From Beroe ovata (lineage: Eukaryota > Ctenophora > Nuda > Beroida > Beroidae): a stretch of 44,784 nucleotides of DNA. Numbering within the stretch: position 1 is the first letter of the stretch; every line of letters begins with the position of its first letter. The stretch spans positions 243,444-288,227 of the forward strand of contig CAMPET010000080.1 in NCBI GenBank assembly GCA_946803715.1. The letters are read 5' to 3'. The position numbers and the translations under genes are program-made. The notes below the pieces were generated by a model. The model had not been told where the DNA came from and ran no database searches. It saw only the letters and a list, made by a program, of their open reading frames with translations. This document shows positions 12,201 to 21,819 of the stretch, in pieces.

Positions 12201-13989
12201 CTCTCCTCTTCCCCCGTCGTTCTCTACTTGTGCTCTCTTCTGAAGATGATGAGCACGCAGTGGTGAGCCGCGCACGCGTCGCACGTGGCGTNTTGTTTGT
12301 CTAAATAATACCGATATGACACCGAGCTGAAATGAGCTATCGTCAAATCTACAGCAGTGTCCGGATATTTGTTCGTGAAGCGCGCGTTGCGCGCACAATT
12401 TTATGTGCTACCAAATTGTTCTAATCCTCTGAGTCGATAGGATTGAATGACGCCGCGCGCTACGCAAACGTCTGAAAAATGGGAAAAATTGCCACTTTCT
12501 GGGGAAATTGTACCAAAATCTACTCAAAAATGTACACTGATATCAATGTCTCACCATAGCAGATTTGATGTGATGTCCACGAATAGAGCAGCTGTAACTA
12601 GCCATTACAAATAGCACACTGCCTACGTCTGTATAGTAGAGGAGATTATAGAAGTAGAGAAGTGGGAAACATGTGAGCACAAGACTGTTCATCATGCAGC
12701 AAGTGCGGTGTATCGGCTGAATTCCCAGCCCAGGGTCGTCCTAGGGGGTGTGCAAGGGTGGAACAATGGGATAGGGGAGTGGAGAGGGGTTACTATCTTA
12801 TTATGCTATCATCTTCATGAAATTAGTCATGAGTTAACATTCCATCGACAATGATCGATAGCAAGAATCAATTTCACTATCGAAATTGCTATGTTCATTG
12901 CAATCAATAGTTAAATCGTTTTCGTCTGAAAGTGAAATTGTTATCTCGTCTCAACACCTGGATCAGAACAAATTACTGAATGTCTGGACCATGATTCACA
13001 TGATATTGATATATATTTGGCATGCGAATCATGGCCCCTGAGCCACACACACACACAAAGATACACACCTTCAACCTACGAGATAGTTTTCTGAAGAGCG
13101 TGTACATCACTAGGAATATCAGAACAGACATTACTATGTTGACAAACCTGAAATAAGGGGATATGCATTATGCATATCACGCGACATGTCGTGTTAGTTA
13201 AACTACACTAAAGAGGGGCTAACTTAAGTTCAATTAAAGACTCAGGTGCTCTTGTTCACCTAAGTTTCTCGAGTGAGCACCAATGTGTGCTTGGCTTATT
13301 GAAGATGTAACTAGCAGTATGAGCAATACTTGCTGACAGCAAGTAAAGTCCTGGCAGTGTGGTTATCTTGGGATCCCACACTGACCACCTTCCTGCACAG
13401 TAGTGCTGGGTCTGTCGCACGTGGAATACTTCATCCTGCGTGTGGGTAACCATGACAACGCGTGATAACACGTGTTGGTGTAACGCGTGATTATGTCACG
13501 TGGTCAACATACCATATATGGTGTTGTCTGAGCGTTGTTCACCTTGACAACCTCACCCAGAGTTACAGCCAGCATGCAGCACGCAAAGAATCCACACCAG
13601 CTACTAGCTGGCAGATCCAGCTCGGATATTGTATTACGGGCAATATCCACGCTCTGCTGATACACTGCATAGGAGCTAGTTCTCGCGTGGTGAACGAACG
13701 GGTGATCAAACACCAGACTGGGGGCTCTCTGGTGAGTTTTCTCCTCCTCACCTCGTCTCCTCGCCACTCTCCTCTTCCCCCGTCGTTCTCTACTTGTGCT
13801 CTCTTCTGAAGATGATGAGCACGCAGTGGTGAGCCGCGCACGCGTCGCACGTGGCGTGCCGCGCCGCGCACCGTCAGTCTCATCTGAAGAGGAGTGGTAC
13901 GCTCGTTTATGTCGGAGAGTGGTGATAGTTGGTGAATCAAGGGGAGAATCGGGGGGTGAGGGTGTCACTTCATCTTCAGAGCTTGTCAT
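9218..13989 (-). CDS. ALG10: ALG10 dolichyl-P-glucose alpha-1,2-glucosyltransferase
   Basis: ALG10 adds the third, terminal glucose to the lipid-linked oligosaccharide in the ER membrane before transfer to protein. Ten exons give 593 residues: 13513-13989, 13260-13435, 13069-13147, 12555-12740, 10632-10708, 10244-10419, 10005-10143, 9790-9915, 9490-9678 and 9218-9374 (all phases agree). Family hallmarks are PYMDEVFHVRQTQHYC with WDPKITTLPGLYL, FRQTNIIW, GDRTAH..LHFPQ, YLLADNRHYTFYIW, LLEFRYFLIPYLFYR and the C-terminus FLNKTFDW...QRFMW. Two oddities stand out. Exon 1 adds about 120 residues of Ser/Glu/Arg-rich, probably disordered sequence before the first helix (human has about 473 residues in all). 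The middle of the gene is present twice (10675-12291 and 12293-13857) across an N, so exons 2-4 also occur at 11694-11869, 11509-11587 and 10938-11123. Confidence 0.95.
10675..12291. repeat. Tandem duplicate, copy 1 (ALG10 exons 1'-5)
   Basis: This stretch is nearly identical to 12293-13857, with scattered substitutions and small indels. It carries intact ALG10 exons 2-4 and the 5' part of exon 5, but exon 1 is cut at the N (12292). It contains an extra block of three about 20-bp units (AAATGCCATTGATTCC type) at about 11426-11487 that the other copy lacks. Confidence 0.93.
11426..11487 (-). repeat. Three-unit 20-bp repeat present in only one copy
   Basis: Three adjacent units containing AAATGCCATTGATTCC (one with GAATGCC) lie in ALG10 intron 3, copy 1. 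The equivalent place in copy 2 (about 13036) has only a CA run, so this is a length difference between the two copies. Confidence 0.85.
12292..12292. other. Single N: assembly join inside ALG10
   Basis: On its left the sequence stops inside exon 1; on its right it restarts inside exon 5. That is what an end-to-end join of two overlapping allelic contigs would look like. Confidence 0.85.
12293..13857. repeat. Tandem duplicate, copy 2 (ALG10 exons 1-5')
   Basis: Second copy of the 1.6-kb ALG10 segment. Exons 1-4 are complete here; exon 5 is cut at the N after the codons for LFRQT (12293-12326 retained). Sequence beyond 13857 is single copy and completes exon 1 with its ATG at 13989. Confidence 0.93.
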
Positions 13990-14402
13990 TCCACGCTAGG
14001 GGGAGAAGAGAGGAGTGTCAGACGAATTGCGGTCAGTAAATAGGGCATTATAGTTTGAAATCAAACTGTCAAGAGGTGCAATTCTATGGCAAGATACTGT
14101 GAAAAACGAGGAATAGTCAGGAGTATAATGTAACTTTAATTGAATTAACAAGAATGCAGTTATCAAATAATTCTAAAGTAATATAATATGAAATAAGCAA
14201 ACAAAAGTGTAAAAATTCCAGTCGTGTTTATTATAGTTAACGGATCGTACATTATAACTCAAGTATACAATGAGTTCTGATAGCTGTCATAACGAGATTT
14301 ATCATATTTATTGTCGGGAAAAAACCAACATGCTATACTAATATACTCAATTCGATATCTTATATACAGTCTCACCCTGAATCATGCCAACCCATGTCCG
14401 AG
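13990..14402. other. Spacer between CENPA-like gene and ALG10
   Basis: No gene seen. It is AT-rich, and should contain the ALG10 promoter/5' UTR and the 3' UTR of the H3-variant gene. Confidence 0.55.
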
Positions 14403-14822
14403 CTAATTGAATTCTGTTCGTTTGAGTGATTTCAAAACATCTATGTCCCGGCACATAACTGTTACCCGTTTTGCATGCCTCGCCAAAAAGTTCAAGTCCG
14501 CAAAAAACATGGTCATATACTCGACTGAAGCCGCCATAATACACTCCAAAAACCCCTTCGTAACCATGAACCGAGGGGAGCCGTGTTCATGGAAAAAGTG
14601 GCCATCCTGCACAACTTTTTCCAACACCTCCCTCACTAGCCGAGAGAAGGGGAGGAGGGGGAGGATACGTGCTTTCGGATCAGTCTGGAGTTTACGAATC
14701 TCGCGGATCGCTGGCGGAATACGGGGTGTTTGACGGGTCTTTAAGCGGGACGAAGAGGCGGAAGTGCTCGGTTTCTGTCTGGATTGTTCGACTCTCCGTG
14801 GTTTCCGTTTGGTTCTTGCCAT
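14403..14822 (-). CDS. CENPA: CENP-A-like centromeric histone H3 variant
   Basis: An intronless frame of 139 residues. The N-terminus is MARTKRKPRR, keeping the H3-type ARTK, followed by a Ser/Lys/Arg-rich tail. The histone fold starts at IREIRKLQ, has LPFSRLVREV in helix alpha-N/alpha-1, and ends HAKRVTVMCRDIDVLK. EIRKLQ and LPFSRL are closer to CENP-A than to canonical H3 (EIRRYQ, LPFQRL). Between the start of alpha-1 (REV) and HAKRVT there are about 11 more residues than in H3, placed at loop 1, where CENP-A proteins commonly carry insertions; canonical H3 has none. CENP-A marks centromeric nucleosomes and seeds the kinetochore. The start was chosen at 14822 because upstream in-frame codons look untranslated and the ARTK start is conserved. 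Another divergent H3 variant is the alternative. Confidence 0.82.
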   Translation of the reverse strand: MARTKRKPRRVEQSRQKPSTSASSSRLKTRQTPRIPPAIREIRKLQTDPKARILPLLPFSRLVREVLEKVVQDGHFFHEHGSPRFMVTKGFLECIMAASVEYMTMFFADLNFLARHAKRVTVMCRDIDVLKSLKRTEFN

Positions 14823-14984
14823 ACTGTAGTAAAAATTAAAAATTGAGACGAAGAAAGTTATAATAAGTCGAATAAGTGTGAGCAAATCTTCAGTTGGATT
14901 GTCAAGAAGAGTATTCAGCAAGAGTCACAGAATACAGTAAAACAACGAGTGATAAATTACAATAAAAACAGAGCAACAAGATCA

Positions 14985-15580
14985 CTAATTCTTCTGTGCT
15001 TGGTTCTGTTGAGCGGCTTGGTTTTGCGGTCTGCCTGGAGGTCCCCTAACTGGTGGTGTTCTTTCTCTCCTCATCTCACGTGACCTGTTCCTTACAACCT
15101 GATGATGGAGTCGTCACTATCTCTCTCACACACACACACTCACAGACGCATATGCACAGACACACAGACACACACACATACACAGCCACACAGTCACAAA
15201 TCACACAGACACACACATACACACAGACACAGACACAGACACACACAGACACACAGACNTCACATAGATTTTGGGCAGGATGTAACTCTTGTACACGCTC
15301 TGTTCACCGATATCTCGCAGAGCAGCAGCCTCAACGATGTTCCTAACAGAGTAAGAAATGCGTACAACACAAGGAGTGTTACAGGGAGCAATGACAAGTT
15401 ATTGAACAGCATGTAATTTTGTGAACAGCATGTTATTTTGGTCGTCTGAACGAACCTGATGATGAACTTGCCGATTGCCTTGTCCTTTGGCACGCATCGG
15501 GCACAGTTGGTACATCTGAGGAATTTGACATGTCCACGGCCCTTCTTGTTCCTCCCTCCATTCCTCCTCTTCTTGGTCAT
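14985..15580 (-). CDS. RPS26: 40S ribosomal protein eS26, interrupted by gap
   Basis: Exon 1 (15456-15580) encodes [16 protein letters not shown] then [20 protein letters not shown]; exon 2 (15260-15342, cut by the N at 15259) gives [20 protein letters not shown] to KIYV; the last exon (14985-15098) gives [20 protein letters not shown] and a Gln-rich tail ending QAQKN. About a dozen residues between KIYV and VVRNR, including the second CxxC pair of the zinc site known in this family, are missing. They fall at the N next to a CA microsatellite, so this is an assembly gap rather than a broken gene. The start has a strong context (GCCACCATGA). eS26 lies near the mRNA exit channel of the small subunit. 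Confidence 0.96.
15118..15258. repeat. CA/CACAGA microsatellite in RPS26 intron
   Basis: A long imperfect (CA)n tract with AGACA interruptions abuts the N at 15259. Repeat content here is the likely reason the assembly broke. Confidence 0.92.
15259..15259. other. Single N: gap inside RPS26
   Basis: The N separates exon 2 codons (reading KIYV) from microsatellite intron. The missing part must include the exon 2 end, its donor and part of the intron. Confidence 0.85.
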
Positions 15581-15767
15581 GGTGGCAGCTACTAAAACAG
15601 TGAGCAGTTAGATAGGGGTATCATAGGCCATAAGGGGGAGGTATTATCACGGGGAAAATGAAAATAGGGGGAGTGAAAACTACAAGCTGACGTTACTACA
15701 AACTGACGTTACTTTTCATGAATAGACGCTAAATACACATGTACAAGATCACAACCCCTCCCTTTTC

Positions 15768-16235
15768 TCAAGTAACCGATGCATCACCCACACACTTTTC
15801 CAGGAGAAATGCCGATTTCGGTTTCAAATACCGGTAATAACCGTCTATCTCGTCAGTGACACTGAACCCAAAGTGCGTGTAAAACTGGACTGCATCACTG
15901 TTTGAGCTATGAACATGAAGTCTGATCACAGAGAATTGCTGCTCAGTGGCGAGGTCCAGGGCAAATTTGAGAAGCGTTGATCCAATGCCTCGCCGCCGAT
16001 TCAACACTGTACAACCCAGTGTCATTATGTACAGTGTATGATTGTCAATCTTCCTACAGCAGACCATTCCAACGTATTTTCCCTGGAGTCTCGCCAATCG
16101 CGAATACTCTGGTTCTCTAACTACTCCTTTGTAAAACTTGTCAGAGTAGTGGATCGGGAGGATTGCAGAGTTTAGGAGTTTAAGGTGGGCGAGGTTGGAG
16201 GAGTCCACAGGAACAAGCTCCAATTCATTGCCCAT
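15768..16235 (-). CDS. NAA50: N-alpha-acetyltransferase 50 (NatE catalytic subunit)
   Basis: A single-exon frame of 155 residues forming a GNAT domain. ILPIHYSDKFYKGVV is the substrate-binding alpha1-alpha2 signature of NAA50, LYIMTLGC the central strand, RRRGIGS the acetyl-CoA pyrophosphate loop (R/Q-x-x-G-x-G), and LHVHSSNSDAVQFYTHFGF the last conserved block. NAA50 acetylates protein N-termini starting Met-hydrophobic and acts with NAA10/NAA15. The frame stays open upstream to 16268, but that position is GTG; the ATG at 16235 matches the family start. The gene lies 187 bp from RPS26 and 149 bp from RPS10, all on the same strand. The absence of introns differs from the neighbouring ribosomal genes. 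Confidence 0.95.
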   Translation of the reverse strand: MGNELELVPVDSSNLAHLKLLNSAILPIHYSDKFYKGVVREPEYSRLARLQGKYVGMVCCRKIDNHTLYIMTLGCTVLNRRRGIGSTLLKFALDLATEQQFSVIRLHVHSSNSDAVQFYTHFGFSVTDEIDGYYRYLKPKSAFLLEKCVGDASVT

Positions 16236-16384
16236 TTCAATGGTATATAGACTTCCTACATTATACACGACTTATATCTTGGGACAGACATGATTGTATC
16301 AAATGAATATTAGTAGAGAGCTTAGATCAATAAATCAGTGAAACAAGGTATTTTCAGATAAGTTAAAATTCACACATCTTAATT

Positions 16385-17299
16385 TCACTGTGGTGGTGCA
16401 GCCCCTCTTCCATAACCTCTCGAATAACTGCCTCTCTGAAATGAGTTGGAATTAGAGGGACAGAGAACACAAAACAACATCCGAGATTGTAATCATCATT
16501 TCAGATTACCAAAGAAATTCGTCATTATTATGGCATTGGAGAGTTGTTATTGTGTACACCTCATTGCTAAACAGTATTTCCATGCATTAATATGAAATTC
16601 TGTGGCTAAGGTAAGTTCTGTGAAGCGGCCTTTTACAATCAACAGCTGACCTTAAGCCATCAATCAAGATAACACTTCAATTTCTTAACTCCAAATACCA
16701 ATCAGAAATGAATTGCCTCTATCTTCATCATAATGAAACATGAAAACATACCAATAATTAAGTTTTGAACTTACAAAATCTGCTTGGAAGTTGGCTCCTG
16801 GTCCCACATTTTTGCCCTCGGCACTCCTGTAGGCATCACGATCATCTGGCTTAGCTCCAGCTGGGGCACCTTGAGGTCTTGCTTTGGGAGCTGCAGTTGA
16901 GGTCTTGGCTGCAGGTCGTTTCAATGTTGATGGAACAATTTCTTGTGGCAGATGGAGGTAGTCTCTAAGATAGGTGATGCCATCATTCTCCAAGTACCAA
17001 TAGTAGTGCTGCCACGCAAACTGTTCCTTCACATATCCTTTGGATTTCAGTGACTGAGGACATTATTTTTTGACTCTTGATGAATAATTTGAATACCAAC
17101 AAAAGTTTACATATGTAAGTGGTCCTCAGAAATTTATATATCTATAGAACAATACCTGCATGGCTTTGATCACTTGGAGATTGGGCACTGATTTCAAATG
17201 AGGGTGAGAGGGGGCATTGAAATCTTTTTTCGCAACAACAACACCTTCTTTAAAAAGATGTTCGAACACAGCTTTTCGATTCTTCTTTGGTATGAGCAT
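16385..17299 (-). CDS. RPS10: 40S ribosomal protein eS10
   Basis: Three coding exons, 17156-17299, 16775-17053 and 16385-16435, all joined in phase 0, give 157 residues (human 165). The protein starts [20 protein letters not shown] and continues with the winged-helix core [14 protein letters not shown] and [14 protein letters not shown]. It ends in an Ala/Pro-rich linker and an Arg-Gly tail ([11 protein letters not shown]), the part methylated in vertebrate eS10. It sits in the head of the small ribosomal subunit. The last exon is only 17 codons including the stop and is needed to restore the family's RG-rich C-terminus. Confidence 0.97.
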
Positions 17300-18560
17300 G
17301 GCTATGATCAGTTGAAAAAAATGTAAGAATAAATTGAGATTATCAATAACTTTTGCTAAACTTCCAATATTGAAACAATTGTAAAGCGTCTATGAAACAG
17401 TAAATGAAGTAAAAACCTACAATAATGAGTTACTTGATTCTGTAGGGACAGAACCCACTTTCCATCACAAGCAGAGCAGTTCGAAATTTGCTCACATAAG
17501 TCTCAAACCTAAATTCTCATGCAGGTGATGAGTAAAAGCAGCAAAACACTCTCCCTATCGCGTGAACTATTTTTAAACCCAATAGTAAGAGTCAGATACT
17601 ACTTCACATGACCATGAATAGTGCATAATTTCAGTTTCCAAGCTCCAAATTATGCAATCTGTTAGATATCTGTAACAACTTGTGCGCGCGTGATATTTTA
17701 CATTTTGACTCGGTGAGATACTATAAGATCGCGAACAGACAAAGACGTGACGCGCGTTGAAGTGCCGAAATATCCAAGCCTGCAAATGCACCAATAATCA
17801 ATGTTGAAATGCTATTAGATTGTGCTTGTCGCTGTAGCTGATTCGTGCGCGCCGCGCGAGCCTAACTGTGCGAGCGCGCAGTGCAGCAAACTCCGGCCAT
17901 GCACAGTAAGAGCAAATGTTTGTTTGGGTATTATATACTAGATCAATGATGCAAGCCGGGCCGCGCTGCGCGCGAATGACATGATGAGTTCGGCCCGGCA
18001 CCGCGCGCGCAAAACGAAGTTCTCCACAATGCAATATGGTCTTTTGTTTTTGACTATAATTGCGCTTAGCAGCGCGCGCTGCGCTGCGCCAATGCGCGGT
18101 TGCGCGGCGGCGCGGCGCTCCCTTGCTGAATGAATACCATCCAATTGCAATTTTGCTTGTCGGATGTTATATATATCTCTCCACTGTTTCCTGCGCGCGG
18201 CGCACGCACCTTCTTCAAAGGCCGAAAACTTTGCTTCGCAGTAGATTTACTTGTTGCGCGCGGCGCTAGAAAAAAATCAAATTTCATTAATGCGCCTCAA
18301 AATAAAATATTACGCGCGCCGCGCGACTTTGATCAATCATTCATTATCTCAATTGCAAGAAATTCTATTAATTCATTTATTAAAATTTTCAATATCTTGT
18401 TTCAGTGTTTTCATCAATACTTTGTATGTAATCTGAATAATCACAACAATGCATCCTACATCACTAACCTCAATTTGCTGATCGTGATCAACATTTACCC
18501 ACTGTTATGGTTGATAATTGCATCGTATGGCAACTTCATTTTCCTTTCTGTTGACTAGCT
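17300..18560. other. CGCG-rich intergenic region upstream of RPS10
   Basis: No gene recognised. From about 17685 to 18325 the DNA is packed with words such as GCGCGC, CGCGCGC and GGCGCGGCGC, spaced about 40-70 bp apart by AT-rich sequence. Several frames open here by chance; their translations are Arg/Ala-rich in the GC blocks and hydrophobic in the AT blocks, which speaks against a protein. Confidence 0.65.
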
Positions 18561-20886
18561 ACTCTATTACATTCATTCACTAGTCATGAAATAATCTAGA
18601 AAGAATGCACTGTGGTTTCGGAAGCGAAGCTTCTGAAGTGGCCACAGTTGCCCAATCGTCTGGAGTATAATTATCTTGCAGTTATGCCAATCTCTTGCTT
18701 GCATGCATCATGTGATCAGTGATAGTTAGATGTATGGGTTGTTGAGCACTTTTCCCTGTTAAATCCTCTCCTGGTGAGAGTGTAAAGAGTGTTGGTATGT
18801 ATTAGTTTAATGTTCCTGTGGCATTAGCAGCATAGCTCTAGAGGAAGGCAGAGCTAGCTGATTTCCACTGATCTTGTGCTTGGTAAAGCAACACCTTCTA
18901 TTGATTGTCAGGTCAGGCGGCAGAGATTGTTAACCCCCTGACCAAGCAAAGATGGGCTCTTGAAGAAAAAGTGGATTGATATTGAATTGTTACCTTATAA
19001 TCAGTTTCTCTGCAGGATATTTGAAGAGAATTATGTTGGTCTCTTTATGTTTTGCAATTATCAAATACCTCAGCTTTTGATTATCTAAGTAATTGTTACT
19101 ATCAGAAATATGTCTTGCTATTGGACACTGGAAATTCACATAATTTTACCTTAGCAGCTTCCTGGAACTTCTTCCACTGGGAAGCAGCATTGAGGTTTCA
19201 CCTGTTAATTTCAGTTTCAAGTTCAAGACAGTCTTAAATACTTCTGTTTGTCAATCCCTGCTGCATTGACATCTTGTGTAAATGAGTTGGTACTTTGGAA
19301 GTGCCTTATTCCTTAAACACTTGCTGTTGGGGAAGTGTTCTTTTCTTCACTCCAAGAGATTAACAACATCTATACTTCACATTCTCTTGCATACATTTCA
19401 GTATCTTTTCACACTGCTCTGGATCAGGAGACTTAGGACTGAGCCTCAAGACTCTTTTGGGAATAAAATAAGTGAGTATATTGGTTACAAATAGACAAAA
19501 TTATACAAACGTACCTTTCAAAATGTTACAAACGTACCTTCAATCATACATAATAACAGTCCTACCGATATGATATTCAGTCAAAGGAGTGTACAGCAGC
19601 ATCTCATTGTCTTATGTTCCCTGCTCTAACTGGTGCTGACTGGTGCAAATGCAAAAGTTTTTGAATTTGATGAATACCTCGCAGCGTTCTTTTCTTCAGA
19701 CTCCATCCCCTGCCTCTCTCACTGTGCGACAGGTTATTGTCAACATCTTTGTCTTAGGTGAATTATTAAGAATCTCTGATGAATTTTGAATCTATATTAC
19801 TAAAATTTGACAATTGCTGCTGCTGATGCCTGTGTCGCATTAGAACTTTTCTGATACTTTTCCTTACAAACCTTACAAACTGTAACCTTACAAACTCTCA
19901 GGGAATCCGTATGTCATGAGGGTATCTATGTATATTTTGAATGCTGAAATTCATTTTTGACGAACTTCTACTATCAAGACATACTGATTTAGATGATAAA
20001 TGTATCGAGTGTACTCACTCGAAGTGTGAGAGTCTGAGTTTGAAATCTCAGCCCATCCTGCTGTACTGCGTTATAATCACCTGATCAACCCTACGCGTGA
20101 AACGCCCTCCACTGACTATTTCAAGTGCAGTATCTCTGGGATGGTGTGTGACATATAGCATTAAAAACACTGGAATAACCCAGGTATGGCACAACTATCA
20201 AGACATAATCATTTATATTTGACTCAATACTGTTGTCTGCTTGATACGCAAAGCTGGATGTTCTATTTTGTACCCGTTTCTGACATGATCATATTGCTGC
20301 CATTGTTGTAGTTTTAGAGAACAAATAAGTGAATAATTTGTGAGTAAAGTAAAAGCAAGGTGGATTTCCACTACGTGGTCAATCTCCGTGAGTAGTTCGT
20401 CAACATGTAATTAGTAGTGCAGCTATTTCCATGTAATTTCGTCTTTATGATCTGTGAAATGCAAGGGTGTAAAGAATTTGATCTTTCGGTGAAGCCTTCT
20501 GCGTTCACTGACTGCTCATTGTTGTAGTAGGCAATAGCTGATAGCTTGATTCAAAAATGTTGACTTTGGTGAAGAGTTTTGCATATTTTGAGGCATTGCT
20601 CCTTTCTATTGATCGTCACCTGCCTTCCATGTGGTATTTTCCAATTAGGATGCGATTGGAAAATATCAATCTCATGATAATTGTAAATCATAATGGTAAA
20701 TAGTTAGTACAGTATTTGCTATTGGACAATATTCAGATGAAATAACCAGTTAAAAAAGTTAAACCTATAAATAGATTATAATATCAGGAATGGAGAATAC
20801 TGCATCTCAGCTGCATCTCTGATGTAACTCGCAACATGTGTGTAAATATCCTCCCGTTTACATGACTGGGCAGGTAATTTCCATTT

Positions 20887-21342
20887 TTACAGTATCTTGT
20901 CGGCACTCAGGCTGTTATCGACTCCAGTAATATGTCCTCTCAGAGAGGACGCCTGATGTCCTCTCCTGTCAAGATGATTGAGAATTGAGTGGAACTTTTC
21001 TACGTCTGCTGAGCCGAATGCTCTCGCTGGAAAACCTGTGTAGTATGTATGAGGGAAGTTAAGGTATGAATCGTTGGTGCTTGCCTCTGGAGTCATTACA
21101 TGAAGGAAAAGTCGGTCCTGGATCCCACACAGAATTTCCTCAATAAGGTGGTAACCTGACAGGGTGTGGCATCCAGATATGAACTGGAAAAGTTTTCCTC
21201 GACCAGAAATGTCCCTCTGTAACACTTTCTGATGCCTCTTTCCCCCGCTAATCAGTACACGTATGCGCCGTGTTCTTTCATCCAGTAATATTTTCTTTTT
21301 TCTTCGTGCTCGACTTATTTCTTCTCTTTTCTTAACTCCTTC
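20887..21342 (-). other. Uncharacterised 152-codon open frame, no ATG start
   Basis: The longest open frame in the gene-poor stretch. It begins with a basic segment (about 30 residues, many Lys/Arg), then LFQFISGCHTLSG and VMTPEASTNDSYLNFP, and stops at TAA 20887-20889. The order 'QF-S/T-G...' followed by an AST motif faintly recalls the C-lobe of HECT ubiquitin ligases, but the match is weak and there is no catalytic Cys in a convincing place. No ATG precedes the conserved-looking part, so if it is real it would be an internal or last exon. Confidence 0.25.
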
Positions 21343-21741
21343 TTAACATTCCTCATCTAAAGCTATTTGGCTCCACTATTGAAATATTTTGGTTTTCCTG
21401 TAACGTGCATCTTCCTAAAGTTGATCTTTAGAGGTTATTATTAGAGAAGATTTACAGTTGATAATTTCGATTTATTGCATAAAAATGCGGAATTTACTTT
21501 CGTAGTTTGTTTTCATGTTGGGGATTTTTAGTCTTCATTCCCCGTCTCCAACGTACCATGCTCCAACTACCCACTGTTTTAGCTGTGTTTTCATGTCTTC
21601 CTACATGAGTACATGGGTAGCTCTTCCAGAGAATTTCATTTGCACTGCGAACTGTCGCATTGCACCCGCGGCAATTACCAACCTGTAAATAGGAGTTAGG
21701 ACTCCTCCCCTCCTCTTAAATTTCCTTATATAGATAGGGGT

Positions 21742-21819
21742 CACGTGTTAGACTGGGGTCACGTGTCAGACCGAGGTCACGTGTTAGACCGGGGCCACGT
21801 GTTGGACTGGGGCCACGTG
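21742..21819. promoter_or_regulatory. Five CACGTG boxes at exact 18-bp spacing
   Basis: CACGTG occurs at 21742, 21760, 21778, 21796 and 21814. The repeating unit is CACGTGTTAGACTGGGGT with small changes between copies; the palindromic box is never changed. CACGTG is the E-box bound by bHLH factors of the MYC/MAX/USF/CLOCK type. It is either a minisatellite or a homotypic binding cluster. Confidence 0.75.

Noticed and set aside
10675-13857. Recent segmental duplication creating a longer ALG10
   Set aside because: Not excluded, but the N at the junction and complementary truncated exons fit merged haplotypes better.
14823-14921. Longer N-terminus for the CENPA-like gene
   Set aside because: The upstream in-frame residues are hydrophobic and unlike histones; the ARTK start at 14822 is the conserved one.
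16236-16268. Longer NAA50 start
   Set aside because: The upstream frame opens at GTG, not ATG; the ATG at 16235 matches the family start.
18130-18558. 142-codon plus-strand open frame
   Set aside because: Its composition follows alternating CGCG and AT blocks, with no domain; it looks like chance openness.
20887-21342. HECT ubiquitin ligase exon
   Set aside because: Only a faint resemblance; no convincing catalytic Cys and no neighbouring HECT exons, so not called as a gene.
21742-21819. CRISPR-like array
   Set aside because: Period is 18 bp with no unique spacers, and the genome is animal; it is a minisatellite of E-boxes.
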